Part shown: positions 32,786 to 43,871 of the stretch, piece after piece
Numbering within the stretch: position 1 is the stretch's first letter
Layout of the letters: each line of letters begins with the position of its first letter
From: Chionoecetes opilio
Taxonomy: Eukaryota > Arthropoda > Malacostraca > Decapoda > Majidae
Assembly (NCBI GenBank): GCA_016584305.1
Contig: JACEEZ010023664.1
Span: 527,083 to 591,082, forward strand
Length of the DNA stretch: 64,000 bases
Reading direction: 5' to 3'
Program-made: the position numbers and the translations under genes
Notes under the pieces: generated by a model
Databases searched by the model: none
What the model was told of the DNA's origin: nothing
What the model saw: the letters and a program-made list of their open reading frames with translations, nothing else

Positions 32786-33290
32786 AACAGCGCGAAAGTC
32801 GGGATGGTAAGAATTTAGGATCTGCGCGAAACTCGAGGGTTTCAAAACTTGTATAGCGTGAAACTCAGGAGGGTACTGTAAAAATAATAGTGGATTACAA
32901 AATGTTCAAAAAAACAAAACTTATCTAAAAGAATAAACGAGATTAAAATAATTGAACTCAAGTTGTGGCTACAAAACGTTTATACGTAACACCTTTTTTT
33001 CTATGCCCAATTTTTATTAGAATGATCAAACAAGTGTAAACATGAATTGTACCACGTGATGGAAAAACTTCTCTTGAACACAATAATGTCCTCACATATT
33101 CGATAAAGGTAAGATGAAAAGAGACTAACAACAATATAATACATAATTTCTTGGACGAGTGGCAAGACAGCCTGCCTGCGGCCACTGGCCAATCAGAGAC
33201 GAGACGTTGCCCACCCAGTGTTACCATGTATGCGTGAGCACAGGAAGTAAAATATTTGTTAGCGGTAGGTGAAATAGACTATAGTGTATT
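32786..33290 (-). repeat. Dispersed repeat family R2, cleaner copy
   Basis: The plus-strand left part carries GCGCGAAACTCGAGG and GTGAAACTCAGGAGGGTACTGTA; read in reverse, the rest aligns with 27000-27290. The AGGAGGGTACTGTA end resembles a pogo-type terminus with a TA site. Confidence 0.55.
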
Positions 33291-33785
33291 CTACAATACA
33301 AGTAGCTGGTGATTTCATGGTACATATCACATAGAATAGACTTGTTGGGTAGGAAATGTATGTCATTAACAATTTTCCATTATATCAAAGAAATTATAAT
33401 CCACAATGCAGACAAAAGTTGAAAGTAAAGTATGCAGCTTAAAGTTTTTTCACTAACTATAACAACTTCATGAAAACGATGGGTAACCAGGAAACTTTAC
33501 CCTGCTCCTGCACATACTTATACTGACAAAGTGGTTAAAGGAATTTGTTCCTCATGTGCTTCTCCTGTATTATGCAGCCTTATCTTTGTGAAGAATGATA
33601 CCCAGGTCAAAGCCTAAGGTTCAACCTGAAAATACTCATTAATGATGAATTCATTTTTTGCACAGAGTATGGATTTTCCTATTCTTTATGGCATTTGCAA
33701 CACACATTCTATAGTCAGTTATTCCTTCCATGCCATCAGGAGTTGCAGCTTTCTTTTTATTTTGACACCTGACTCCTTCCTGCAG
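33291..33785. other. Intronic sequence, no gene recognised
   Basis: AT-rich single-copy-looking sequence ending in a pyrimidine tract and CTGCAG acceptor. Confidence 0.5.
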
Positions 33786-33833
33786 TGCCTGTCGTGGTGG
33801 CCATCAACAAGGTGGAAACCTGGAGCAGATGTG
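33786..33833 (+). CDS. MTIF2: MTIF2 exon with G4 (NKxD) motif, 2-nt deficit
   Basis: After the acceptor TTCCTGCAG, codons read (G)VPVVVAINKV, the IF2 strand leading into the guanine-specificity motif NKxDKP. After the codon for that Val the frame breaks: the bases GAAACCTGGAGCAGATGTG encode KPGADV only in the other frame, as if two bases were missing where the Asp and the first base or two of the Lys codon should be. In that frame the exon ends exactly on a codon, and the next exon (35229) starts on one, so the phase agrees. The donor is GTGAGT. Every downstream exon is open, so a sequence error or a single private mutation is more likely than an old pseudogene. Confidence 0.8.
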
Positions 33834-34528
33834 GTGAGTATTTTGTATTACATTGCTGGTACTTGTTTTTTTAAACTCCTTTTGAGGGAATTATATGGCA
33901 TTAGATGTCATATTTACTCAAGGTCAGACACCCTTTTGTTGCCCACTCCAATCTTATCACTTGTTCCACTAATTAATATGTCACTGTGTCCTTCATTCAC
34001 AGGTGCACTAGCTTGCACACTTACATGCGAACATCGTCTTCTGCATCTTTTTAATCCAATCCTAATAAGAAAATAAGGAAGCTCACAGAGGCCGCAGAGC
34101 CTTACACTTGGTAGTTTCCTGATGCCTCAATGTGCCAGATTATATAGTATGTTTCACTGACCATCTCTCTTCATCACAACCTTTAGCACTTACATTCTTG
34201 GTAGGTGGGCATGTCCCTTACCACACGCATTCACCTTCTCTTACCATACCTTATTTTCATACCAAATACTGATTCGTTTCAAGGGTTTGGGTCCCAACTT
34301 CATCCTATCATTCCATTTAACCCCCACGCCAGATGTTCATTAATATATAAATCGTCAATGTTAGCCAAAACATTACGAAAGTATTAATAGACCAAATTAG
34401 CTATGGACAAGGATACTAAAGGTCAGGTTAACTATAAAAGTTGCTTATATTCATAAAAAGTCTAATGGGACCCAAATTACAATGGAGAAATTACGTCTGG
34501 GCCTCAAGGGGTAAGCCAAAGGTTGTAT

Positions 34529-34529
<1 letters not shown>
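33834..34529. other. MTIF2 intron, no other feature seen
   Basis: AT-rich intron sequence without recognisable repeats inside the window. Confidence 0.5.

Positions 34530-34598
<69 letters not shown>
34530..34598. repeat. (GA)n microsatellite
   Basis: About 34 GA units with one GG interruption at 34560-34562. Confidence 0.95.
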
Positions 34599-34600
<2 letters not shown>

Positions 34601-34739
34601 AAAGGGCATAGACTATTATGAGGATGCTGGGGATATATGCTGAGGGGAAGATGACGATTATGAAATGAAGCACAACAATGTTTTCCCCCTTTTACCCAAC
34701 ACCTATTGACTGCTTTTCACAGTGCGGTGCAGACCGTCT

Positions 34740-35045
34740 GTGATATTTCACATCAAGGATCTTACTCATCACTCTTTCGCTCAATCGCTACTCTCACAAG
34801 CATTCCACACCCACACTGACTGACAAGAATGAAGGACGGCCTTCATTAGCATTTACTGGGATTTTGAGGTTATCACTCCTCAGCTTACATCCTGTACTAT
34901 TCTCTGCTGGGTAAACAGGGGCTAGAGTGTGAAAGGAGACAAGCCCAAACTATTTCCTCCCACCCGAAGATTCAAACCCATGTCTTCCTGGAGCTCGCAG
35001 TCTCTCAATAGTGAACCAAGTGTGTTAACTACTACAACATTGACT
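34740..35045 (-). mobile_element. tRNA-derived SINE, third type
   Basis: The minus strand head gives an A-box-like TGTAGTAGTTAACACAC (35040-35022) and a B-box-like GGGTTTGAATCTTC (34985-34971), followed by a body without matches elsewhere in the window. The tRNA-like spacing supports a SINE; the family is not identified. Confidence 0.5.
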
Positions 35046-35228
35046 TAAAAGCAAATTTGACATAGAATGAAACTTCATAATTTCATTTTGTGTCTACTCA
35101 CCTTTTCCCTTCTTTAGTTATTTTCTTATGTTTTAGTTATTTTAGTTTTATTTAGTTACGTATTTACCATCATCCCCTTTCCTAGAATTTGGATCACACC
35201 CTCCCATCCTTTCATTCTTGTTTGCCAG

Positions 35229-35447
35229 GGCCGCACAAGGAGGATGCTACTCAATGCAGGGTTGCAGCTGGAGGAGCAAGGGGGAGAGGTGCAGGCAGTA
35301 GAGGTGTCTGCCCTCACTGGTCTTAATCTGGGCCGGCTGGTTGAAGCTGTGGTGACCCAGGCAGAGATGCTGAACCTGCGTGCCGACTCTACAGGCACGG
35401 TGGAAGGTGTGGTGGTGGAGTCCATGACAGACCCTGGACGAGGCAAG
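35229..35447 (+). CDS. MTIF2: MTIF2 exon: end of GTPase domain (G5) and start of domain II
   Basis: Seventy-three codons in phase 0, acceptor TTTGCCAG and donor AAG|GTGAGT. They read GRTRRMLLNAGLQLEEQGGE, then VQAVEVSALTG, which aligns with bacterial IF2 without gaps from the KPxAD segment onward. SALTG is the G5 motif that closes the guanine pocket. The exon goes on through LVEAVVTQAEMLNLRAD into the first strands of the domain II beta-barrel (GTVEGVVVESMTDPGRGK). It joins 35584 in phase. Confidence 0.95.
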
Positions 35448-35583
35448 GTGAGTGGCATTTAAAAGGGAAGGACAGGAAAGTTAGGAAAAATACTGTACAT
35501 GATAAAAGATAAGAAGTCGAGACAACTCAGTAAGGGCAGAAAAGGTACCTAGACATTATTTCACATTATTTGATATGTTGCAG

Positions 35584-35724
35584 GTGGCAACGTGCGTCAT
35601 TCAGCGGGGCACACTCAGCCATGGAGCCGTGCTGGTAGCTGGAACTGCTTGGGGCAAAGTGAGGGGCATGTTTAATGATGCTGGCAAACCTATCAAGTCT
35701 GCACCGCCAGCCACCCCTGTCCAG
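35584..35724 (+). CDS. MTIF2: MTIF2 exon: domain II beta-barrel
   Basis: Forty-seven codons in phase 0 between acceptor TGTTGCAG and donor CAG|GTGATT. The residues VATCVIQRGTLSHGAVLVAG and AWGKVRGMFNDAGKPIKSA match the IF2 translation-factor barrel that contacts the small subunit. A 136-bp intron separates it from the previous exon. Confidence 0.95.
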
Positions 35725-36093
35725 GTGATTTGTATGATGTGTTTTTTCACTTACCTATCTTCCTCTAGGAGGACCTGTAAGTCCAAAGAAGGAAAAGGTG
35801 ATACAATTGATTTTTCAAATAATTCAGTGTAAGACCGAAGTGCTAAAAGCAACACTGTATGATAAAAGCTGAATGAATGGTAAATGTAAGGAGCAAAGTT
35901 GTTTGATAATCCTGTGAAGCATAGAAGTGTGGAGATGGAGAATACAAGGAAGAATTTTACTGGGGAGGAAAGTGGTGAGATCAGTCAGGCATAATATGAT
36001 TAGAGGGTAAGTAGTGAGCTTATAGATTCAAGGAAATGACCGAAAGAAAGTACTCTTGGATTAACCATCTCTCTGCCTTCCTCTTCTCCGCAG

Positions 36094-36302
36094 GTGATTG
36101 GTTGGCGACACTTACCGTCTGCGGGTGATGTGGTGTTGGAGGTGGAGGGGGAGCATCGTGCCGTGGAGGTGGTGGAGTGGCGGGAGACTTTTTCAAAGCG
36201 GCAGCAGCAGGCAGTGGATGAGATAGCCATTCAAGAGAAGCTACAGGAACACCTCAAGCATTACCGAGCACAGCGGGATGAGAAGAGGAAAATGGGAATA
36301 AG
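36094..36302 (+). CDS. MTIF2: MTIF2 exon: end of domain II and linker helix
   Basis: Acceptor CTCCGCAG and donor AG|GTAAGT. VIGWRHLPSAGDVVLEVEGE closes domain II; a charged helical linker (RQQQAVDEIAIQEKLQEHLK, then HYRAQRDEKRK) follows. The last codon is split (AG|G) and is completed at 44500, giving Arg. The following intron is 8.2 kb and packed with transposons. Confidence 0.95.
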
Positions 36303-36799
36303 GTAAGTCAAGGGAGGGGGAGGATGAAGCATGTTGATTTAACCCTCTAGGTACCACGTACAGTAAAACCCCTAATAACCGGCGCCCGGGGGGATACAGA
36401 GAGGCCGGATAAATGGAAATTACGGTTACCGTACTTGCGGTATACTCCTACGAGTGTAAAAATAAATAATTCCCCATGTAATTTCATTCAACCAAACATG
36501 TTTACACAGGTAGGCTACTGTACACTCAGATATGCATCTCCTGACTACAAGTATGTATGGGTCATCTTCCCCAGACATTTCATATGTCTTAACACTGCAC
36601 GTAACGGCATACCACGTACGCCGGGCGGCTTATGCAAGTCGGGCGTTAACATCGTACGCCGTTCTTTTCCCGTCTACTTTTAGCTGTCTGGTGGGAAGCT
36701 CGGGTCTTCACAACGTTGCTACAATATATTTTGAACTAACCACGTTTGTTTGGGTTAATATAAGATGTCAAGCTGCTGTGACAACTGATATTGCTCTAC

Positions 36800-37799
36800 A
36801 TTTGGCGCACTATTTGGTTTGGTTTTCTTTAACCTCCTTCATCCCTATTTTATCAACCTTTTACAACGCTTTTTACACAGCTGGTATTGCTGTGTGTTAT
36901 CACCTTCTCATCTTACTGCCAATTTCATATTGATTATTATTATTACCATTACTATTATCATTTCTACTATTTATTATTATTATTGTTATTATAATTATCA
37001 TAATTATTATTGTTGTTGGCAGTATTCTTGTTTTTTTTCTTCTTCCCCTTCTCTTATTTTTCTATCATTATCATCATTGTGAGTGTAACTCATTACTATT
37101 ATCATTATCATTTTTACTATAGTCGGTGTACACTAGGGTCTAACATTAGCTCCTCCCACAAGGTGGAGGCAGTGTTGTCCACAATTTATTATTGTCCCCT
37201 TATTCCCTGCCCAGTCCCGACGATACACAGGGGAGTGTCGCAGAGGCTGCTTTAGATATGTTGCTGCTAACAACACACCTCTATTTCTGCAACCCGGTGT
37301 TAACTGCTATTCAAGGATGACGTTTGGCAGTGGTGTTCTGTGATTGCTTTCAAAGAAAGGTACACTCCTAAATCTTCACCGTAGCTCGTAAATTATCACC
37401 TACATACATATCCAACCAATGTAACTTAATTTTCACGTCATAATATGAACTGGCCTTGTCTGGCCTTGTCTTGTCTTGTCTGTCTGCCTTGCCAGACCCA
37501 CGTATGGTGCTGTCTGCCGGGCTGCCGCACTCACCACTCATGGCACTCATCACATAACAAAAACACTACAAGCGCCTGGGTTTGTACTATGGCCTAATTT
37601 TGTTTGTATACTTGCCCTATTCAATTCTTGAGTCAGAAAACATCAAATATACTCAATTTATGAAGATTTATATGATGATTGCTATCTTAACACCACCTGA
37701 GGCAGGTGCTTGCTGGGTAATGCATGGAATGTCATTAATCTCCGCCTTGAATTCCAAAACATATGGTGACCGTTGTTAAGCTAGCACTGTAGGTGTCAG
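36800..37799. other. Intronic sequence with ATT/ATC-rich low-complexity run
   Basis: Dense ATT, ATC and TTATT repeats at about 36920-37120 form low-complexity frames. A short CTTGTC/TGTCTG run is at 37450-37490. No gene recognised. Confidence 0.6.
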
Positions 37800-38428
37800 G
37801 CCCTGGACACATGAGCCACTCTGTGGCGCGACTTAGTGGCGCCACTCAGATGCGGGGATGTGGTTTTCCATAGGTTTCCATTGTTTTGACGCGAACCCTT
37901 TCACACGAGCGGCTGTGGCGCGCGACTGTGGCGAGGAGACGCGGATCCCCGCCACGAGTGCGTAGCAGTGGCTTGGCCCCTTTCACACGGCCATGTGTGT
38001 GCCCGGGCGGGCTAAAGCTGCGACATCAGTCATCCCCAGGCGCTGGTTGTGTGAGGTTCAAGATTATTTTTCCTTTAATCAGGGCATTTCTTGATAAGAT
38101 CGCTTCCATAATTGATTAGAGGATTACGACCACGATTTGGACCAAGAAGTAATGAGATTAGTCAAGTTATCAAAGGGAGGCATGGTGGAAGACATGTAAC
38201 ATTTTCGTACGGACCTCAAGGGATGTCGCAGAAGCAGAAGTAGAAGTAGTTCTCCTCCGAGTCCATTCTGACTGAGGAAGTTGTTTAGTGGCGTCTCTGC
38301 CGAGGTAACCTTAACCGGGTGGACTGTGGCGTCCCTCAGTCGAGCTAAAAATCGCGGTGAACAGCGATCGTGTTGCACGGCGTGGCGACTCAATATCCGT
38401 GTGCCAGCGGAACTTCACCGCTTGAATC
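37800..38428. other. GC-rich repeat-like segment, no gene recognised
   Basis: GGCGCG/TGGCG motifs recur at 37820-37960, including CACACGAGCGGCTGTGG and TTTCACACGGCC, a style common at PIF/Harbinger MITE ends. I could not pair the ends. Confidence 0.35.
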
Positions 38429-39214
38429 GGCTCCAGGGCGGATTTCGAACGTTCGTAACGCGTCTCTAAGATATCTTTGCATTTAAAGATGATCTGGAAG
38501 CGTAAGCGTTTAGAGGTATATCAAACGATCTTGCGAACATCCATCGCATATTGTTCATGTTCACGTAGTGCAAGGTGCTGAAGACACTCGCACACTGTTC
38601 GTAGGTGGGCATGATGAGGTTTTTCTAATATACAAGCATGAATTTTCTGTTATTAGTTGTTTTTTCAGTTGAGTTGTTTAGGTTGGTCAGACGCTAGGGG
38701 TGAATGTGATAATAAGGTTGCAATGAATGGTATGCTGCGATGCTATAGGTGACTGAATGAGTGAGCGCAATAAAAGAAATGTGTCTTGTGTAGAAGTGTA
38801 TAGTAAGATGATAGGGAGTAAAGATCGGAAGTGAGGAGAGAATAGGAGACAAGGATAATGGAGAGATTTGAGTCAAGTGAAGGATACGATGGACTAGCAA
38901 TACAGGAGTTCGTACACAAGTTGTTCGTACCCAGGTTTTGTTAGCTGTTTCGTACGCAGATTTTGAGTTTTTCGTACATATATACCTGGTGTGTCGTTTC
39001 GTAATTCTATCTCAAGTAAACTGACGTGAATGACGAAAAAACTATAGTTTAGGTTGTAGGTGAGGTTGGACCAAACAATACAACACACCCCAATAGGTTG
39101 GTTTTAATACCCTGAACGTTCGTTTTATATAAGGAGTATTCTAACCCCACAAAGCTGTCGTAATGAAAAATAACACATGGGATTGGTGGGGGGCGAAAAC
39201 CCCCCCCCCAGGAG

Positions 39215-40160
39215 GTTAGGTTAGTAATCAAGCCGGGTTAGATTAGTGAACTAGCAGGGGTCTGGGGGGCGTAGCCCCCCAGTTATGTAAGAGAGTATTG
39301 GTCAAAAGGGAGTATTGGTTGAAACTGCATATTTACCTAAAAGAGTATGTAGAGGATAAAGGAATGTGTGATTGGTGGGCAAGGATGTCTGAGAAGAGTA
39401 GGTACACTCTTCTCCAACTCTAAGAGATGGTATGTGAGTAAAGCGAAAGTATTGAATGAATGGTTCAATGATGGAAGCTGGGGTAGTGAGATTTTATTCT
39501 AGGCAAGTTCATGACCACTGAAATTGTGGGGTTAAAGCACATAAAAATCACTAGAATGCAGGCTTTCATTTCAACCTAACCCATCTACTGTAATATGTCA
39601 AGTCGGTATTATTTCGGTGCTGAGCTGGGGGAGAATCACCCCCGCTCAATCACTAACCTAACCTAGACATATAGTCAACTGGCCAACCTAACCTAACCTA
39701 ACTGTTCAGGCTATTGCTGGTATTTAATCCCTGAATTCAGAAACACGGTTAAAATAGGAACACTCGCCGACGAATAAAATAGGAACGTTGGCGAGAATTC
39801 CTATCGGCGACAGTTCCAGGTATTGTCTAGTTACTTGGATAATGTATCCCATTAATAATACCCACCCTAAAATGGGTGGGTATTAGATTGGTAGTGGGCT
39901 TTCAAAAGTCCTAGGATTCTTACCTACATCATCGTGTAGATTTCTTCATTCTGAGTATTTTGAACCCCATTTCCCATGGTACAATTGAATAATAATGGCG
40001 TTACATGTACGTAATACCGAAAATCTACCGTTATTTTAGCTATAAACTGTTAAGTTAGGTTAAATCAGATTAGGTTAGTTAGGTTAGAGGTGGGGTTTGG
40101 TTTAGTCGTCTAAGTTAGCTTAAATCATACTAGGTTAGGTTAGGTTAGAGGTGGGGTTTG
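39215..40160. repeat. Scattered TTAGGTTAG / CCTAACCTAA stretches
   Basis: Short runs of the TTAGGTTAGG type occur at about 39217-39232, 39652-39705 (as CCTAACC), and 40069-40147, the last within two copies of a GAGGTGGGGTTTGG block. They resemble the arthropod telomere unit TTAGG but are short and degenerate. Confidence 0.6.
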
Positions 40161-40357
40161 GTTTAGTAACATGATATCAAGAAAAAAATAAAATTATCAA
40201 TATCAAGACCTATCAAGATATTATCAAGACCTTCACAAATCCCTTCAAATACCTCTAAAACGTAATTATAAAGTGGGAGAGTTACCTCCTTTAACATCCC
40301 CTTACCCCACCTAAAGTCCTAAATGACCCCCCAAAATAATACTAACATAACCGGTTA

Positions 40358-40750
40358 CCGGTCATTTCGTCACACGTCATTGCCCACAAAATTCGCCACA
40401 TGAGCAGGCCACAGACGAGTCAATTCGCCGACAAGACATTTCGCCCACATGTAAGAGTCAATTGGCCCACATGTACGAGTCAATTCGCCGACAAGACATT
40501 TCGCCCACAAGACATTTCGCCCACATGTAAGAGTCAATTTGCCCACTCTAAAGTCAATTCGCCCACACGATCCATGTCACGGAGTCATGTAACTTATATC
40601 TTCCGCAGGCAGAAATGGAATGAACCACCAGTAACCTTGGGTGAAATGACTCCATAGTGTGGGCGAATTGACCTGTGGGCGAAATGACTCCATAGTGTGG
40701 GCGAAATGACTCCATGGTGTGGCGAAATGGCATGTGGGCGAAATGACCGG
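40358..40750. mobile_element. Element with arrayed CATTTCGCCCAC motifs in opposite orientation
   Basis: The left end CCGGTCATTTCGTC and right end GCGAAATGACCGG are inverted. Inside the left half, CAATTCGCC/CATTTCGCCCACA recurs about seven times (40400-40565); inside the right half its reverse, GTGGGCGAAATGAC, recurs about four times (40660-40750). The centre (40566-40640) is unrelated. A DNA transposon with sub-terminal repeats is the best reading. Confidence 0.65.
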
Positions 40751-41767
40751 ATATATCCAACCTAACCTTATTATAACCTTATCTAACCCTACCAATAACC
40801 TCCTAGTGAGACCTAAGGGCAGGAAAGAAATAGAATTCTACCAGTTCATATTATATTGAGGTTATAAGTCTGTAATTTGTTGTGTGGGGACGTGCCATAT
40901 GATATTTGTTTACATTCTAACTGCATTATGATTGGCTAACAATCTCAAAGGTTGATGAAATCTTTCCTCTGATTGGCCAAGCGACAGTCAGCTGAGTTCC
41001 ATTCCTCGTGGTCGGAACGGAACGGAACGAGCTTGAAGATCGCATCATCGTGAGCTAAGAACATTCAGACGATCCTTTGATAATACATTTTTGTAGTGTT
41101 CGTAGCCCAAGATCTAAGATGGCTGCTATGAACACTCCAAGATGATCTTAGAGGCGGAAAGTTACGAACGTTCGAACATCCAGCCCCAGGGCTGTAGTGT
41201 GGGGGCGTGCGCTAGGCATATTCTATGCTGACGTGGCTGTGCGCCTCCGTATGCAACCGTTTGCGTTGCATTACTTAACACAGCCCTTGCCTGAAGATGC
41301 TATCAGTGATGCCTGAGTGCTCAGTGTACAGTAGTACTGCATTTCAAGACTTCATATTAACCATGTTTTGGTGAGTACAAGTACTACAATCTATGCTGTT
41401 TTTGCATGTTTTAGTGAGTTCTTATTGTGTGGAGGGAGTAGAGGTAACCATCGGATAATTTGGACATACAGATAATTCGACCCCGGTCTCCCCCCAATTA
41501 GTTTAAATTAGAGGGTTTACTGTAACACAAAATAAATTTATTTTGATATCACTTTTGAAATTGATACACTACTAACAAATACACACAAACCTCGTTTTCC
41601 CGGACTAATAGGGGGGAGCACTGGTCCGTGAACCGGAAAAGTCCGGGAATTGCAACAGTCCAATGCCATTACCCACCCCCGGACGTTTATCCTACTCTAG
41701 TATTTACTGTCCGGCAACCGCCAATATTAACTACCCCGCCGTGGACTTTTACGTCCGCTGAGCATGC

Positions 41768-42968
41768 TTCGTGCTTCGAAGAACATAGCGCTTCGTGTCC
41801 TGGTGGAACGCCGACGTGAGTTTCGACAGGGGATGCTTGCAGCCTATGTTGATCTCAAGAAGGCGTTTGACTCAGTGCATCGTGAGTCACTCTGGGATCT
41901 TCTGCGACTTCGAGGGATTCCTGCAAGGACTATTGGTTTGATAACTGGTCTGTATTCTGGGACTGAGAGTGCTGTGAAGTGTGGGGCAGGTGTATCCAGC
42001 TTCTTTCCTGTGAATACAGGAGTGAGGCAGGGGTGCGTCCTTGCCCCATCACTTTTCAACGCTTGTATGGACTGGGTATTGGACAAGGTTGTAGATCAAA
42101 GTGATTGTGGAGCATCCGTCGGCAACACCAAGATCACTGATCTTGTTTTTGCCGATGATGCAGTAATCTTTGCTGAGTCGCTGGAGGTCCTGGTGATGGC
42201 TCTCGAGGCGCTGCACGAGGAGGCAAAGCCTTTGGGACTTGAGGTCTCCTGGCTCAAGACCAAGGTCCAGGTATTTGGAGACTTACTAGATGAAGCAGTA
42301 CAGTCTGTTCATGCGTTGTGGCGAGGACATTGAGTCTTGGAAAGTTTTACATACCTTGGTAGCGCAGTCCATAATGACGGCGGGTCACGTCAAGAAGTCT
42401 TACGACGGATTGGCATAGCCCACGGTGTTATGGACTCGCTCAGCGGGAGTATTTGGCATTGTCGGTACCTGTGCAGGAGGACAAAGATCCGGTTCTTCAA
42501 GTCGCTTGTGATCCCTGTCTTACTCTATGGTTGTGAGACATGGACACTAAATAGTGACTTGAAGAGACGAATCAATGCCTTTGGTAATAAGTGTCTTCGC
42601 AGAATCATGGGGTATCGCTGGGATGATTACGTGTCAAATCAGCGATTGCACCGTGAGACTGAATCGAGGCCTATTACCTGCATAGTCCGTCAGCGCCAAC
42701 TTCGGCTATATGGGCATGTGGCACGCTACCCTGAAACCGATCCTTCCCGTCGGGTTGTATCTGTAAGAGACAATCCGGCGTGGAGGAGGCCAAGGGGTGC
42801 GCCCACAAGGCTCGTGGCTGGGGCAAGTTGATGTTTCTTGTCGAGAGCTGCTTGGTATGGGAAAGGAGCCTGCATGGGAACTCGCGCGTGGTGACAACCG
42901 GGAGTGGCGTCGTAGGGTGGGCGAGGCGACGCGCCCCCCGGCGTATGCCCCCAATGATTGATTGATTG
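41768..42968 (+). mobile_element. RTE-like LINE, 5'-truncated, with 7-bp TSD
   Basis: Target duplications AGCATGC lie at 41761-41767 and 42969-42975. The frame opens with ALRVLVERRREFRQG and gives the reverse transcriptase landmarks YVDLKKAFDSVHR, VRQGCVLAPSLF and LVFADDAVIFAESLE; a TGA at 42331-42333 interrupts it, and it resumes with LESFTYLGSAVHNDG, VLLYGCETWTLN, NKCLRRIMGYRW, RQRQLRLYGHVARYP and PAWRRPRG. The 3' tail is ATTGATTGATTG, the simple-repeat tail typical of RTE-like elements. This is the best preserved LINE coding region in the window. Confidence 0.85.
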
Positions 42969-43460
42969 AGCATGCTGCCACCTGGCGGGAGGCAGCAGAA
43001 AGTATTTAATAGTCTCAAGAGATGTTGCCGCACCAGGGGCAGTGGGGGTCAGGGGACTAACGGAGGCTGTGCAGGTGAACCGTGAGTGTCTTGTGCCCAA
43101 ATGTAAACAATACGACCGCTGAGCATGCTGCCACCTGGCGGGAGGCAGCAGAAAGTATTCAATAGTCTCAAGAGACGTTCCTGCACCAGGGGCAGTGGGG
43201 GTCAGGGGACTAACGGAGGCGGTGCAGGTGAACCGTGAGTGTCGTGTGTCCAAATGTAAACAATACGACCGCTGAGCATGCTGCCACCTGGCGGGAGGCA
43301 GCAGAAAGTGTTCAATAGTCTCAGAGATGTTCCTGCTCAAGGGGCAATGGGAGTCAGGGGACTGACGGAGGCGGTGCAGGTGAAACGTGAGTGTCGTGTG
43401 CCCAAATGTAAACAATACGACCGCTGAGCATGCTGCCACCTGGCGGGAGGCGCGGACACT
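42968..43460. repeat. Tandem array, period about 153 bp
   Basis: Units start GAGCATGCTGCCACCTGG at 42968, 43121, 43274 and 43426 (spacing 153, 153, 152; the last unit is partial). Each full unit holds GGAGGCAGCAGAAAG, CACCAGGGGCAGTGGG (one variant) and CAAATGTAAACAATACG. Confidence 0.9.
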
Positions 43461-43871
43461 GACCAGGGGTGACAGGAGACGCTCGGACCTGCGGACAACT
43501 TTGTCAATTTACGAACAGGACCAGGCATTTCAACGTAAAAAAAAAAGTCCGGGACTCTTGACATATTCCCGGACCTCGGATTTTGTCCGGCAAATCCGAT
43601 ATCCGGGAAATCGAGGTTCTGGAAATCGAGGTTTGTGTGTATATCATAATAAAAAGTAATTATATATTATTTAATTATTTTCAATATGTTACTAAGTGAA
43701 TTTTCACTAAAACCAGACCAAAATTTAAGTTACTTTCATATTTGCTGTAAGATTCATTTCTGCTCTGGTAGGGTAGGTAGGGTAGGAGGGGTGGGGGGCT
43801 TTAAATAGACGTTTTAACAGTGTTAAAATGTTCAGATCGATATAAAAGTTTACCCTCGTATTCCTCTAGCC

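Larger units (their letters stand above)
38429..41194. mobile_element. 2.8-kb terminal-inverted-repeat element
   Basis: The left end GGCTCCAGGGCGGAT then TTCGAACGTTCGTAAC is mirrored by GTTACGAACGTTCGAA then CATCCAGCCCCAGGGCTG at 41161-41194. Just inside, both ends share TCTAAGAT. No transposase frame is recognised; TTAGG-like stretches and another element (40358-40750) lie inside. Confidence 0.55.
36361..41522. mobile_element. Possible 5.2-kb pogo-like element or two separate ends
   Basis: The left end CAGTAAAACCCCTAATA and the reversed right end CAGTAAACCCTCTAATT match, each with TA outside (36359-36360, 41523-41524). If they are partners, the element has swallowed several later insertions, including 38429-41194 and 40358-40750. 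They may instead be ends of two different copies. Confidence 0.4.
41582..43639. mobile_element. MITE with 153-bp internal tandem repeats, split by a LINE
   Basis: Left end CACACAAACCTCGTTT then TCCCGGA; right end CGAGGTTTGTGTG; TA flanks both. The interior has CCGGAC-rich sub-terminal sequence and the tandem array at 42968-43460. Clean copy at 61675-62318 in the other orientation, damaged copy at 15797-16792. The RTE-like LINE at 41768-42968 was inserted later. Confidence 0.8.

Noticed and set aside
36932..37082. Ile/Tyr-rich frames
   Set aside because: They are translations of ATT/ATC/TAT low-complexity sequence.
40400..40750. Regularly recurring short motif resembling a CRISPR array
   Set aside because: The sequence is eukaryotic, repeats vary in length and sequence, spacers are not uniform, and the repeats invert in the second half. 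A transposon end structure fits better.
42726..43439. 237-codon frame on the minus strand
   Set aside because: It repeats because of the 153-bp tandem array (period divisible by 3) and runs over the LINE antisense; a shadow, not a gene.
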